From: Rhipicephalus microplus
Taxonomy: Eukaryota; Arthropoda; Arachnida; Ixodida; Ixodidae
Reading direction: 5' to 3'
Assembly: GCF_043290135.1 (NCBI RefSeq)
Contig: NC_134702.1
Location: 75,894,417 to 75,958,416 of the forward strand
Length of the DNA stretch: 64,000 nucleotides
The position numbers and the translations under genes are program-made. A model generated the notes under the pieces. It worked only from the letters and a program-made list of their open reading frames with translations, was not told where the DNA came from and searched no databases. Position 1 is the first letter of the stretch, and each line of letters starts with the position of its first letter. Below are positions 1-9,613 of this stretch, one piece after another.

Positions 1-600
1 TCTCTCTCTAACCTGCCGCGTGTCAGCTCCCTCTCTCTCTCTCTTCATTTTCTCCAGCACTCGCAACGTTCGAGAACACATCAAGTGAATACTTTTTAGG
101 GCTCATTTCTCTGTGATGGAGATGACGCCAAAAGGCGAAGCTCATTCGCCCAGCGAAACATGCGCTGAAGCGATTTGAACTAACCCAGCCGTCATCCGCG
201 TAGCGAGGGTTAGCAGTACCGATTGTTTTCGCAAATGGCGACATCCCACTTGCAACGCTGACGAGGCGCGAGCAAGAGAAGCCGAACACAGGCTTTGGCA
301 GTGGGAGACCAACGACGCTGACGAGGTGCGAGTCAAGCACGCCGATCGTGTTCGAGAATGGCAATGGTGCGTGGGTAACACCGACGAGACGCTAGTTAAG
401 AAAGACGAGTGCACGCGTCTTCAACATGTCGGCAACCCTGATGAGACCCGAGCCGAAAATGCCGAGTGGTAGCGCCGACAGCGGGAGGCCAACACCGGCG
501 AATCCTCGATGTCGTCATTGTCGGGAACGTCATCGGCAGCATCTCGAAAGCACCGCGTGCCCTCTGCTGAATCGCCACGCGCAACGCTGCTGCGTAGCAT
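1..600 (+). mobile_element. Relic of a dispersed repeat with a degenerate Arg/Glu-rich coding repeat
   Basis: After a CT-rich start (1-50), one plus-strand frame (about 255-500) reads as a degenerate tandem repeat of the form DE-x-RA-x-x-AE/R. Examples are ADEARAREAEHR, DADEVRVKHADR and NPDETRAENAEW, followed by an in-frame stop. The stretch around 358-425 matches the reverse complement of 16260-16310, including GCGTGGGTAACACCGAC, so both are copies of one family. The periodic REAE-type composition resembles the repeats in the Helitron-type ORF at 51675-52871, and I infer a decayed relative. No intact ORF is left. It could instead be a different repeat with similar composition. Confidence 0.4.
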
Positions 601-629
601 TCAATGAGGGTTAGCTTTGAGAGAATATC

Positions 630-850
630 GTTAACTTTTATTGCGATCGCGATTATATCAACACTCTCGGCTGGATTCTGCCACCGGCGTCGACGTGAGC
701 GTCGCCGTCACTCATCGTATATGTGTACGTATCTATATATATGAAAACGCAAGAAGAAAGTAATAGAGAAAAATATTCTGGCACGCAGAATAAAGTATAG
801 TGCCTCTGAAACGTGAGTGCGAGGCGTTAACCACTGAGCCACGAAGGGGC
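630..850 (-). mobile_element. tRNA-derived SINE, complete copy, minus strand
   Basis: Read on the minus strand it begins GCCCCTTCGTGGCTCAGTGG, an A-box-like tRNA head (TGGCTCAGTGG fits TRGYNNANNGG). A T-rich linker and a (TA)-rich middle follow, and the end near 630-640 reads CGCAATAAAAG. The B box is not clear. The middle and end (GACGCCGG-GGCA-AATCC, then CGCAATAAAAG) align by eye with the SINE split by LINE-D (17761-17920 and 23587-23652), so this is a second, uninterrupted copy of that family. Confidence 0.6.
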
Positions 851-2225
851 ATGTCGGTCAACGTTAAACTGAAAGTTATTTATTTCTGCCACTTAACGCC
901 GATGACGGGCATCTCGGGGGGGGGGGGGACTCATTGTTTCAGTGTTACCAGAAAAATGCTGCAATGAGTGTGTGTCGCCACATCGTCTTGATGCAGCGGC
1001 GCGCGCTTTGATATCCCACGCATAATTAGCCTCGTGGAGAGGAGGGGGTAATCGCTCGCTCGCACGCCTTTATCTTGCGGTGGGTAGGATCGTACGTCTT
1101 GGCCGGCTTTGCAGTTTTCACCGGAACAACTCTGTTGCAGTTACCGTATGGTATACAGTTGTTTTGCAACATGTAACTGCAACTCTGTTGCAGTTACCGT
1201 ATAGTATGCAGTTGAAAGACCATAGCACGTATATCCCTTTTTAATGAAGCCACATCTTTACAGGAAATGTGGAGGTGTAACTTAAAGGAAAATGTTTTCG
1301 CTGCTGGTGATATACTAATTTTATGCACACGGTGCAAAAAATTGTGACAAGTTTGAGATAAATATTGCTGTTTGCAAAGGTTCAGGAGAATGGTACTGAC
1401 AAGTGCAGCAGTTAGTGTTGGTCTCTCTACACTGTTTAAATATTCTGAAGTGAACCTGGCAGTCAAAAACTGCATGGCCTCTACAAACTCTTTCAAGAAA
1501 CCCCGCAACTGTGTTTTCAGCCACTCTTGTCGTGACAAAAAGAACAGGGAGGTGGTAACCAAGTCGATTCCTGATAACAGCTGAAAGAAACGAGTGGCAC
1601 ACATAATTAAGGTAAAAAAAATTGGCTCCGTATTTGCATGTAGTCTGCAAATGTCGTCGAAAGACGATAGCTTTTCGTGTGGGGAGAGTGAACAAAACAT
1701 TTGTTTGATGTTCTGCGCAAGAAAATTGGTGAAAGGTATTCGAGAGGGGCTGCGTTAGAGTGCCTCGAGCGTGCAGCGGAAGCGAACAAGTACATCAAGG
1801 CACGTCACACGAGAGACATGAGCGCTATCTAGCAGTTTTTTTTTTTTGAAAAGAAAGCGCGTGGCCCTCAGACGGGCGTGCGTGCCCGTCTTAGAGGTGA
1901 TAAGTTGTAGACGTCTTGGCAAAGCGTTGGAGACACTTCCCTTTTCGTGCAAGCGTTGCATGGTCAGCACCGCGTAATAAACGCTACGGTCCTTAGAATA
2001 ACTTATGTATGCCTTTTCTAGTAAAAGACACCATACATAATATATACGTGTTGTTGTGGTGCTTCAGATATGAGCGCTAATTGCTTTTCAATTGACAACC
2101 GCACAAGTATGAACGCTGAATCTTGAGCAACATTGGTGGACGCTTTGGATGGGGTCGGCCGTTTGGGATATGCACTGGTGCTGTTTAAAATGCCCGATAC
2201 CGTTAGAGGTGGACAAACAGACAAA
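851..2225. other. No recognised gene; contains a short tandem duplication
   Basis: No recognisable domain. A ~35-nt segment starting CAACTCTGTTGCAGTTACC occurs at about 1127-1161 and again at 1180-1214, a 53-bp-period direct repeat with few mismatches. A minus-strand open frame of 168 codons (1194-1700) has no motif I recognise, and other frames over the same DNA are almost as open, so I do not call it a gene. A poly-G run lies near 908-918 and a poly-T run near 1839-1849. Confidence 0.5.
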
Positions 2226-2238
2226 TGGACAGCCAGCC

Positions 2239-2318
<80 letters not shown>

Positions 2319-2338
2319 GGACAGACAGACAGACAGGC

Positions 2339-2374
<36 letters not shown>
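2239..2374. repeat. (CAGA)n tetranucleotide microsatellite
   Basis: About 34 copies of CAGA/ACAG with a few single-base interruptions (GACGG, GGCAG). The apparent Asp-Arg-Gln-Thr or Leu-Ser-Val-Cys proteins in every frame are translations of the tetranucleotide, not genes. Confidence 0.97.
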
Positions 2375-3121
2375 CAAAACTTTTGGGTCGAAGATGCCCG
2401 AGAAAAACTGTCGTCTTTAAATCGCATCTCCAGTTGTCGTACAAGCAAATGCACAAGACTAAGTCTCTCCTCAAGCAAAAAAAAAAATGTCTTTTCGCAT
2501 GGCTTCCCATAAAGAATTCCAAATGAAGCAGGTAAATAACCGGTGAAACGCCTGGATATGTACGCGAGAGCAATGCAATACTTGTAGAATATAGGCAAGC
2601 TTTCATGCAAAAAAAATGTTGCTTGCATTAGCTCTCGAAAAAAAATGGACATATTCGGCCATTGCCAAGTTAACACCTTTCGACGAATGTTGGTCATGGT
2701 GGACGTCCAATGAGCGCCACTATTATGATGGTGGAAAAGGGGCACACCAAGATGATGAAATTGAGCTCCATTTAAACAAATATTCGCAACCACGGAAGGA
2801 GTTAGTGCCCACGTGCCCAGCCGAAATCCTCTGGTTTTAGGAAATTTCTTATTAGCTCCCGAAATTTCACAAAAAAGCGTAGTAGTGTTTACTGCTTCCT
2901 GAACACACGGTTTAACTACGCAGAAGAAGGCAATGTCATCTGCGTAAGCTATTGGGACTTGTAGGCGAACTTGCCATAGGCAGGCTTAATGTCGAGAAAG
3001 CAATCACGTTGATAGGATTTTTAAATCGATTTAAAACAGTGAAAGAACAACCAGTCAACGCATAGTGTGAATAGCGTAACGAGTGGGTGGTCCAGTGCCC
3101 CAATCCATTACGTAAGGATGA

Positions 3122-3155
<34 letters not shown>

Positions 3156-3383
3156 GATCATGATGATGATGATGTTGATCTATGAATCATTGGCGCCTAG
3201 CCACTCTTGGGGATCGGCCATGAGTCGGGCGGATCATGCATACTGGATCTATGATTAATATTTAGTAAGAGCTAAAATAGTTTCGGATGATTTTGAAACG
3301 TAACGTTGATTATGAGAAATTGTAATTTAGGTTGTATTATTTTGTGTAATCTGCCAGAGACTGAAGATCTTTTGACTAGGAAG
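2375..3383. other. No recognised gene; (GAT)n/(GGT)n microsatellite at 3118-3175
   Basis: AT-rich DNA with homopolymer A runs. A GAT repeat grading into GGT and back to GAT occupies 3118-3175. Nothing else has coding or structural support. Confidence 0.6.
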
Positions 3384-4975
3384 AGAGAGAGAGAGAATTT
3401 ATTAGAAGGCAGAGAGGTCGCCCTGAGCTACTTCGCTCTAGCCTGCTACTCAACACAGGGGATAAGGGAAGGGGGAAGGAAAGATGAATTAAGGGTGATG
3501 ACGGGGCCAAGAAGAGATGGTGCGTATGTACAGTAGCCACTTAGCATAGTACCCTACAGAGTAGTATCTAGTCCGGTGCTTTTTATAAAGTCTAAAACAG
3601 CCCTTGTAGCAGTTTTTGACGCTGTTTGGTCGTTCATTGCTGACCATATGTGGTTTTCACTTAATGGCGTTCGCCCGATGCTTGCCAACGTTCCAGTTAG
3701 CATTTTTTGCGCCACGTATTATGCACAGTCACAAAATGTGTGAGCGAAAGTTTCGCGCTCTTGGCAGCGCTGACAACTCGGGCTGTCCGCACGGCCGATT
3801 AGGTGGGTGTAGTAGCCAGTGGAGGCGACACCCAGGCGAATCCGGTGCAGTAAATTAGGATGTCTTCGGCTGATTTTATCTGGAAGACGAAAAGTCATAC
3901 TGGGGTCTGTTTCCCACAGACGCTTGTTCCGGTGATCTGGTAGCGACTAGTAAGTGGCAGCGCATTCGCGCATGAGCGATCTCAACAATGTGTTGACGTC
4001 ACTTCGCGAATACGGTACTTTGACGCACATAGGAGCGTTGTATATCACCGCTCTTGCTTCACTATCCGCTGTTTCGTTGCCAACCAGGCCGCAGTGTCCA
4101 GGAATTGATTGGAGTGTAATCAAGTGACCACTCCTGTGTGTTAGGTCAAATGCTTGGACGATTCCTAACGCTAACTCGCAAACTTGGCCTCTTGTTGAGC
4201 AAGAATGGATAGCTTGAAGCGCTGATTTTGCATCAGACAGAATCGTCCATTTACGCGGTGCTTGGTCGTTCACAAATTTTATGGCTTCCTGTATAGCAAC
4301 AAGTTCTGCAGCTGTCTAAGATGACCTGTGATCTAACTTGTACTGTCGGGAAATACCGAGTTGAGGGATCACGAAGGCTGCAGCTGAAGCGGATGATCCA
4401 TCGGTGTAAATGTGCACAGAGTCACTGCATCGGTCATCCAAATGTACCAAGGTGAGTTGCTTGAGGGCAATATAAGAAGCACGCGACTTATACGAAATTC
4501 CACGTATGTGAAGACACACCAGTGGTTTAGTCAATATCCATGGAGGCACTGCAGGGATTACAGCAGGTGCAAAACCAGAAAGGATCATGTGTCTATGCGT
4601 ATCGAGGCGTCGTGAATAGGTACAGCCTGGTCGGTCCACTTGTGGCGAATACAACGAGTGTTGTGCATGTCGGGTCACCAGACGAAGGTGCACTCCAAGA
4701 GGCTCACAGGACGTGTAAACCTGTATAGGTTAGGTGCGGGACTCCTCTATAGTGTCAGAGGTTCACGTGCACCGTGGCAGACCAAGGCATATTTTCAGTG
4801 CTCGTGTCTGAAGGCTCTCTAAAGTACGAAGGCACGTTACCCGCATGCTGGAAAGTAAGGCTGAATAAATAATTGTTAGTAGTTGATACACCTACCCAAT
4901 CTATTGGAGTTTCATATAAACTTTTCAACAGCTTTGAAGATATTCCTGTTCGAATGTCCCAGCGTGAAGGCCCCA
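3384..4975 (-). mobile_element. LINE-A: 5'-truncated, decayed LINE with RNase H domain
   Basis: Minus-strand remnant of the 3' part of a non-LTR retrotransposon. The order from 4975 down to 3384 is a C-terminal reverse-transcriptase region, an RNase H domain, and a 3' UTR ending in a CT tract (GA run at 3381-3394 on the plus strand). RNase H landmarks are IYTDGSS (first catalytic Asp, ~4410), LSDAKSALQAI (~4230) and GHCGLVGNETADSEA (~4060). Stops and frameshifts interrupt the frame, for example at ~4316 and ~4693. The 5' end abuts LINE-B near 4980. An LINE with RNase H belongs broadly to the I/R1-type groups; I cannot fix the clade. Confidence 0.7.
3947..4440 (-). pseudogene. RNase H domain of LINE-A (pseudogene)
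   Basis: This degraded LINE RNase H would remove RNA from the RNA/DNA hybrid made during target-primed reverse transcription. Two minus-strand frames carry it: IYTDGSSASAAAFVI with the first Asp (about 4370-4415), then SDAKSALQAI and ITLQSIPGHCGLVGNETADS (3947-4273). The fourth catalytic Asp (NETAD) is present. A stop and frame change near 4316 separate the halves, in the region that should hold the catalytic Glu (TAAELVAIQEA appears in a shifted frame near 4280-4320). It cannot be translated whole. Confidence 0.7.
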
Positions 4976-4979
4976 AATT

Positions 4980-6220
4980 TTAACAGAACGGTCGACTTAA
5001 CCGGTAGACCACATTGCCGCAATATGATTAATCTCGACGCTACGCTTTCTGTGTAAGGGCAAACGTCGGAAGCTCAACAAGAAGTGTTCGATAGTTTTGA
5101 GTTCGTTGCAATAGAAGCAAGAAGGTGAGATAGCCAAACCCGCTTTGTGTATGTAAAAATTTACATTTGGAATTCCACAACGCCATCTGGTAATTACAAC
5201 TTCAGCTCATCTTGCTTAACACCATTTCCTGCTCCTGCAGGTGCAGAAAGTCTGGGGATAAATTGAGACTTGGAGTCTACACAAATAATGCATGCCTTCT
5301 GAACCTTGCCTCAGCAACAAGCGCCGCAACAGGAAGGAGAGACATAAATGGACCGTCAGAGAAGCTTTCGCCTGAGAGTGCGCTACTTCATTGAGTACAG
5401 TTCCTTTGTGTCCAGGCATCCAAATTAATCACAGGTTTCGTATAAATGGGGAAAAAGAATCGCAATAAGATTATAATATCTGAATCTGTTGAAGCAGTTA
5501 GTGCCGAACACAATGACAATGTATCTGTAACTACAGCCACAGAAGTTATAGTTAAAGAAATTTTACGTGTGGCTAATCTAACGGCTAAGAACCTGGTAAA
5601 AATATTTCGGTGTAATCAGAAAGCCTAAACGAAAACGACCAGTCTAGTTGTGTAGAAATATTCTCACCCTGGCCTTTTCTTCGCACTACGAAGCATCAGT
5701 CGCTATCACAACCGTACAATCAATTTGATTTAGGTGCTCTTAATAATGCCTTTCAGAAGATTACTAGGTAGTAATTTCACATTTTCAGGTAATATATCGT
5801 CATAAGATATGGCTAGTTCACTGAACCTGCCACTCATAGGCACTATATGATTAAGCCTTATCGGCAATGGGTCCAACAGCTTTTGGTAACGATTACCTGA
5901 AGGGTATGAAAGCGAGGCTATGATATATGAAAAGACAGAGCTGGATCAGTGATAAATATATATTCTTCTCGTCTTATCGGCGAGTCATAGACTCTTCAGA
6001 ATACTTGAATTGTTAATATTTGGCTCTAACAAGTAAAAAAAAGTAATTCGTGATTCCTTATATAGAACAGAGTTTGCTACAAATTTAGGTAACTCCAGGC
6101 ACCAGCGAAGTGCTTGGCGCTCAATTAGAACTAACGGACGTATGTTCCATGCTGCTCCGCCAGAAAATAAGGCACACCCAAATTCCTGTGTGGGGTGGAT
6201 GTACATCCGGTAAATCATAT
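4980..6220 (-). mobile_element. LINE-B, 3' portion (thumb, RNase H, degenerate zinc region)
   Basis: Minus-strand continuation of the LINE whose reverse-transcriptase core is at 8279-9337. From high to low coordinates: a thumb-like region (LIERQALRWCLELPKFVANS, ~6080-6130); a decayed RNase H with AVVTDTLSLCSAL (~5490-5530) and MPGHKGTVLNEVAHSQAKAS (5360-5419); and a degraded end (FLHTQSGFGYL, ~5140) where the usual Cys/His zinc motif has lost most cysteines. The fourth RNase H catalytic position is His (NEVAH) instead of Asp. The LTR element at 6225-8274 breaks it exactly in the thumb region. Confidence 0.7.
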
Positions 6221-6224
6221 GTCT
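6221..6224 (+). repeat. Target-site duplication, left copy (GTCT)
   Basis: GTCT directly precedes the 5' LTR and recurs directly after the 3' LTR (8275-8278). Integrases of LTR elements make 4-6 bp duplications, so this supports the element boundaries. Four bases alone could match by chance. Confidence 0.6.
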
Positions 6225-6506
6225 TGGGGGGGGTGCTGACACCTCCTGTAAAGTTGTTTGCTTCGCGTGGAGCACGTGTCTCGCAAAGAAGCAATACTTC
6301 CGTGGTGACAACCGCCGCGTGATAGATGACGTTGTGTTCGCTTTGAGTACCAATGTTGGTAGAGTAGTAGCGCCGGCGGTGACCCCTGGCCGAAGGCAGG
6401 CCTTGGTGGCGGGCGAGAGTTGAGCTAGCCTCTTCTGCGTGTGGTGTGGCTCGCCAAATTCGAGACCCTACACTGGCGCCCTCGCTCGCCTTGTCGAGAC
6501 CCCATA
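6225..6506 (+). repeat. 5' LTR, internally deleted
   Basis: Aligns with the start of the 3' LTR (shared blocks: GACACC, CTTGTAAAGTTG or CCTGTAAAGTTG, GGCGGTGACCCCTGGC, AGGCAGGCCTTGGTGGCGGG) and then with its last ~35 nt. It lacks about 250 nt present in the 3' copy between 7956 and about 8236. Its end contains a second, imperfect copy of the LTR terminus: CGAGACCCTACA then TGGCGCCC, followed by CGAGACCCCATA then TGGCTGCCC. Confidence 0.75.
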
Positions 6507-6507
6507 C

Positions 6508-6528
6508 TGGCTGCCCAACGTGGAGCTC
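6508..6528 (+). promoter_or_regulatory. Primer-binding site, tRNA-Lys type
   Basis: TGGCTGCCCAACGTGGAGC begins one base after the LTR end. It is close to the TGGCGCCCAACGTGGGGC type that pairs with the 3' end of a tRNA-Lys in many retroelements. A partial earlier copy (TGGCGCCC, 6472-6479) follows the duplicated LTR terminus upstream. Confidence 0.65.
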
Positions 6529-7739
6529 TTAGGGTATCGGACGACAGTTTTTGCGTTTCGGTACAACCTTTTGTTAGAGCCGGGGTGGAGTAGGCCTAGG
6601 GGGGACTTCTCATTGCTAGCGTCGGCGGAGTGCTTTGTTGAGAAGCGAGCCGATTGGTTTTGTAACGTGTTTGAACTTGTCGGCAGGTTGACTTTTTATT
6701 TTTTTCTGCTCGCCAGTGGTTTTTTTCTCGTTTGTGTTAGTTTTCAAAACCGTTGTTGAATTGGCACGAGAGCCATGCAGTCTGCATCCTGAGCTGAGCA
6801 AGGCCTAGAGCACGTGGTTTGTAGGCCAGGCCTGAAGTTAGTGAGTACGGAAGCCTCGTGGTAGTTACGATTTTCTGTAAATAGCCCCTGCTATATTTTT
6901 GGGCTCCGGAAGCCGGGCATCATTGCTGACTAGTATTGCGGCTCGACGCCGGGGCGTCGTGACACCACCCTGGGCGGTGGACGCCGATCGCTCGGTAAGC
7001 TGCTGTGCGCGGCGAGCGATAGGGGCACCTCAAAGAGTGGATGTCTCCTCGCGGCTGCCTCTTCTGCACCTAGGCTGGATGCTGGGTGGATGCCGGTAGG
7101 TATTGAGCGACTCATTAGGCCTAAGGCTTTGCGCAGCCGCCTGTCGCACGTGGCACAACTAGGTGGATTGTGGCGTTGAAGTGTTGCGTTCTGCTTCCCA
7201 CACTTTTTTCTATCTTGCTATGCGCGAGTTAAGGAAAGTGACTTGTTTTATTTTAGTGAGCGTCTTGGCCGCCACCGATGTTTAGCTAGCAGTACTGACC
7301 ATCGTACCACGTGGGCGAAAGGCTCGAACTTGCTTTATTGTTTCTGTCGACTGTTTGGAATGTACAGAGGGGGGTGTGGCCCGCGGCTGGCTGTGTTCTG
7401 CGCATCGTCAGCGCCGCTGACAAGGAATGTGGTCGTAAGGTGGGGCGAACGAGATGCCTGGGACCTGCGCAACTGCCTGCAGTCCAGCGTCCTCGTGAGT
7501 GCTGGTCGCAATCGGAAGACGTGTCGGCACGAGTGACGGATCATCGCACCGATGGCAACGTTGCTGTTGCGGGACCGGTACTGAGGTGAAGTCGAGCTGG
7601 ACAGTGCACCAGTGTCGACCGGCGGCGATGTCGTGGTGCAAGGTCCTAAGGAATAAACATGTGATGTCATTTTTTGTTAAAGCTTCTGTATCTAATCTCT
7701 TTGTTTTTTCGAATTTGGTTTTAAATAAGGTTGCGAAGA
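6529..7739 (+). other. Interior of the LTR element, no recognisable genes
   Basis: GC-rich at first (6900-7120), then mixed. Open frames up to about 110 codons exist on both strands but show no retroviral-type motif, and overlapping frames are similarly open. No clear polypurine tract precedes the 3' LTR; the bases before 7740 read AAGGTTGCGAAGA. Confidence 0.6.
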
Positions 7740-8274
7740 TGTGGGGGTGATGACACCCCTTGTAAAGTTGTTTGCTTTGTGTGGCGCACATGTCTCGCAC
7801 AAAAGCCGTTATTCGGGGGTGACAACCACCGGGCGATAGATGACGCTGTGTTCGCTTTGAGTACCACTTTTCGTAGAGTGGTAGCACCGGCGGTGACCCC
7901 TGGCGGAAGGCAGGCCTTGGTGGCGGGCAAGAGTTGAGCGAGCCTCTTCTGCGCATGGCGGTTGCCGCGAACGGTTGTCTCTAGCGTGGGTCCTCGGTGC
8001 GTGGCACAGCGGGCTGTGACGCCGGGGGCCCGCGTGGTAAGTCAAGCGTTGGCGACGCCGCCTTGGGTGTGTTAGTGTGTTTGTCGTGTTATTGTGTAAC
8101 GATGTCGTAGCGTAATATATACCGAGTTATGTATCAATTCGGCGGACGATATCGTCGTTATAAATTAGTTAAATAAATGTATGTATGTTAATTGGTTTGT
8201 ACCGACCGCGTCTTCTGTGTCCGTTCCCTCCAAGAGCATGGGGTGGTGCTCGCTCGCCATATCGAGACCCCACA
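7740..8274 (+). repeat. 3' LTR, 535 bp
   Basis: Begins TGTGGGGGTGATGACACC and ends CGAGACCCCACA. It includes ~250 nt missing from the 5' copy. A TATATA stretch at ~8117 and AATAAATG at ~8174 could be promoter and polyadenylation elements. GTCT (8275-8278) follows as the right target duplication. Confidence 0.75.
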
Positions 8275-8278
8275 GTCT

Positions 8279-9337
8279 GCATGCCCTATCGACTGTTACT
8301 AATCCTTCAGAGTAGGCCTAACACACACGACGCTTTGGTCACTGTGTGTTCAATATGCATCCTCCAGTGGAGCTTTCTATCACAGATGACTCCAAGGTAC
8401 TTGAGTGTTTGCACTTGGGGAATATCTGCTTGGTGGAACGAGAGTGACATATTTATATTGTCTTGCGGGGAGAACACTACAACTGCACACTTATGTACGA
8501 TAAGTGTCAAACGAATGCTGTTTAGCCAAGCTTCTAAGGTCGATAAGTATCCTTCTCATAGGTATAAATTGATCTATTTCCATCCGTAGATGCAAAGAAT
8601 GCTATTTCATCTGCATAAATGTACATGTTCATTCTTTGATGACAAGGAATGGAGCTAAGCAAGATAATAAATAGTAGCGGGGACAAAAACGCTCTTTGGG
8701 GAACACCTCGTGTTTGTCTTAATTTGTCGGTTGATATCCCACCTGTACACAGTAAAACTCTCTGTTCATCAAAACATCAGTCATCCACGCAATCAAAAAA
8801 TCAGGCAAGTCAATCTCGCTCATTCAACTTAGTAAAATTGGGTTTACGACGCTATCATAGGCGTTAGAGATATCTAGTTTAACTAATGCTTGATACTGTT
8901 TGTGTCGCCGTGCTAGCTGGAGTCTGCTCTCCAAATAAACGTAAGCACACCAGATAGACAATCCTGCTATAAAATCCATTGGACAGGGGCATAATATTTT
9001 ATTAACAGCAACAAATTTTTACCTGAGAATGTATTAGTCTCTCAATCAATTTTACAAAATTGAATCTTAACGAAATCTGTCGAATGTTGTCTAGAGTAAA
9101 TCTCTTGTTAAGCAAGGGTATCTATTTAGCTACCTTCCACAAAGGAGGAATCCAAGATTGTTTTATAAAATAATCTACGGTATAAAATAACGGATTCGGA
9201 GCAACATTCAAGAATATTTTCAGCATCTTTGCAGTGATACCATTAGGGCCTGGTGCTGCCGCTGGTAAACGTGCTACAACTAACGAGAAGACCGAGAATG
9301 ATATATCTTCCGTATTTTCGAGAGTGTCTTGCCGTAC
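8279..9337 (-). pseudogene. LINE-B reverse-transcriptase core (pseudogene)
   Basis: Minus-strand remains of a LINE reverse transcriptase, which copies element RNA into DNA at a nicked target. Motifs from high to low coordinates: APGPNGITAKMLKIF (~9230-9260), WKVAK and NKRFTLDNIRQISL (~9060-9140), TRGVPQRAFLSPLLFIIL (~8655-8715), MYIYADEIAFF (~8600-8625) and KYLGVICDRKLHW (~8360-8400). The catalytic box reads YADE (8606-8617) where YADD is expected, so the second Asp is Glu. Several frames are needed to cover it. Its upstream part is cut at 9337 by LINE-C and its downstream part at 8279 by the LTR element. Confidence 0.75.
9327..9337 (+). repeat. Target-site duplication of LINE-C, left copy
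   Basis: TCTTGCCGTAC occurs here and at 15072-15082, bracketing LINE-C exactly between its GGGG start and its (CATC)n tail. Joining LINE-B across the two copies restores a run from the endonuclease-RT linker into the reverse transcriptase. Confidence 0.9.
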
Positions 9338-9613
9338 GGGGACGCTGTCTCATGTGGATGTGAACACATCGGCTCCGCGTTTGAAAATGTTTTGGACAGT
9401 TTTTTGTGCATTTGTAAGCGTCTTTTGGTGGCAGTCGACGCATAAATTTGCACGGACTACATAGATACCAAGTATTTCACTGTGGGTGAGCTTTTTGACC
9501 TTTTTTTGAGACTTCTGGTTGCCCATTTGCTCAGCTGAGTGCACTAGACTGAGGCTACGGCGGAGCGGCTGCCGGCCATTCTCGGAAGGGTGTTTCAGCG
9601 CTATACGCACGGA

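Larger units (their letters stand above)
6225..8274 (+). mobile_element. Non-autonomous LTR retrotransposon (no gag/pol) inserted in LINE-B
   Basis: Two related direct repeats (6225-6506 and 7740-8274) flank a 1.2-kb interior. The 3' LTR starts TGTGGGG and ends CCCCACA, a perfect 7-bp inverted end. The 5' copy starts TGGGGGGGG and ends CCCCATA. A primer-binding-site-like sequence follows one base after the 5' LTR. GTCT flanks both sides, and LINE-B resumes on each side. The interior has no protease, reverse transcriptase, RNase H or integrase motif, so it would have needed proteins from another element. It resembles TRIM/LARD-type elements. I do not recognise the family. Confidence 0.8.

Noticed and set aside
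1194..1700. 168-codon minus-strand frame
   Set aside because: No domain, no close ATG context support, and other frames over the same DNA are nearly as open.
2018..2793. Overlapping frames rich in LSVC or DRQT
   Set aside because: Translations of the (CAGA)n microsatellite in different frames.
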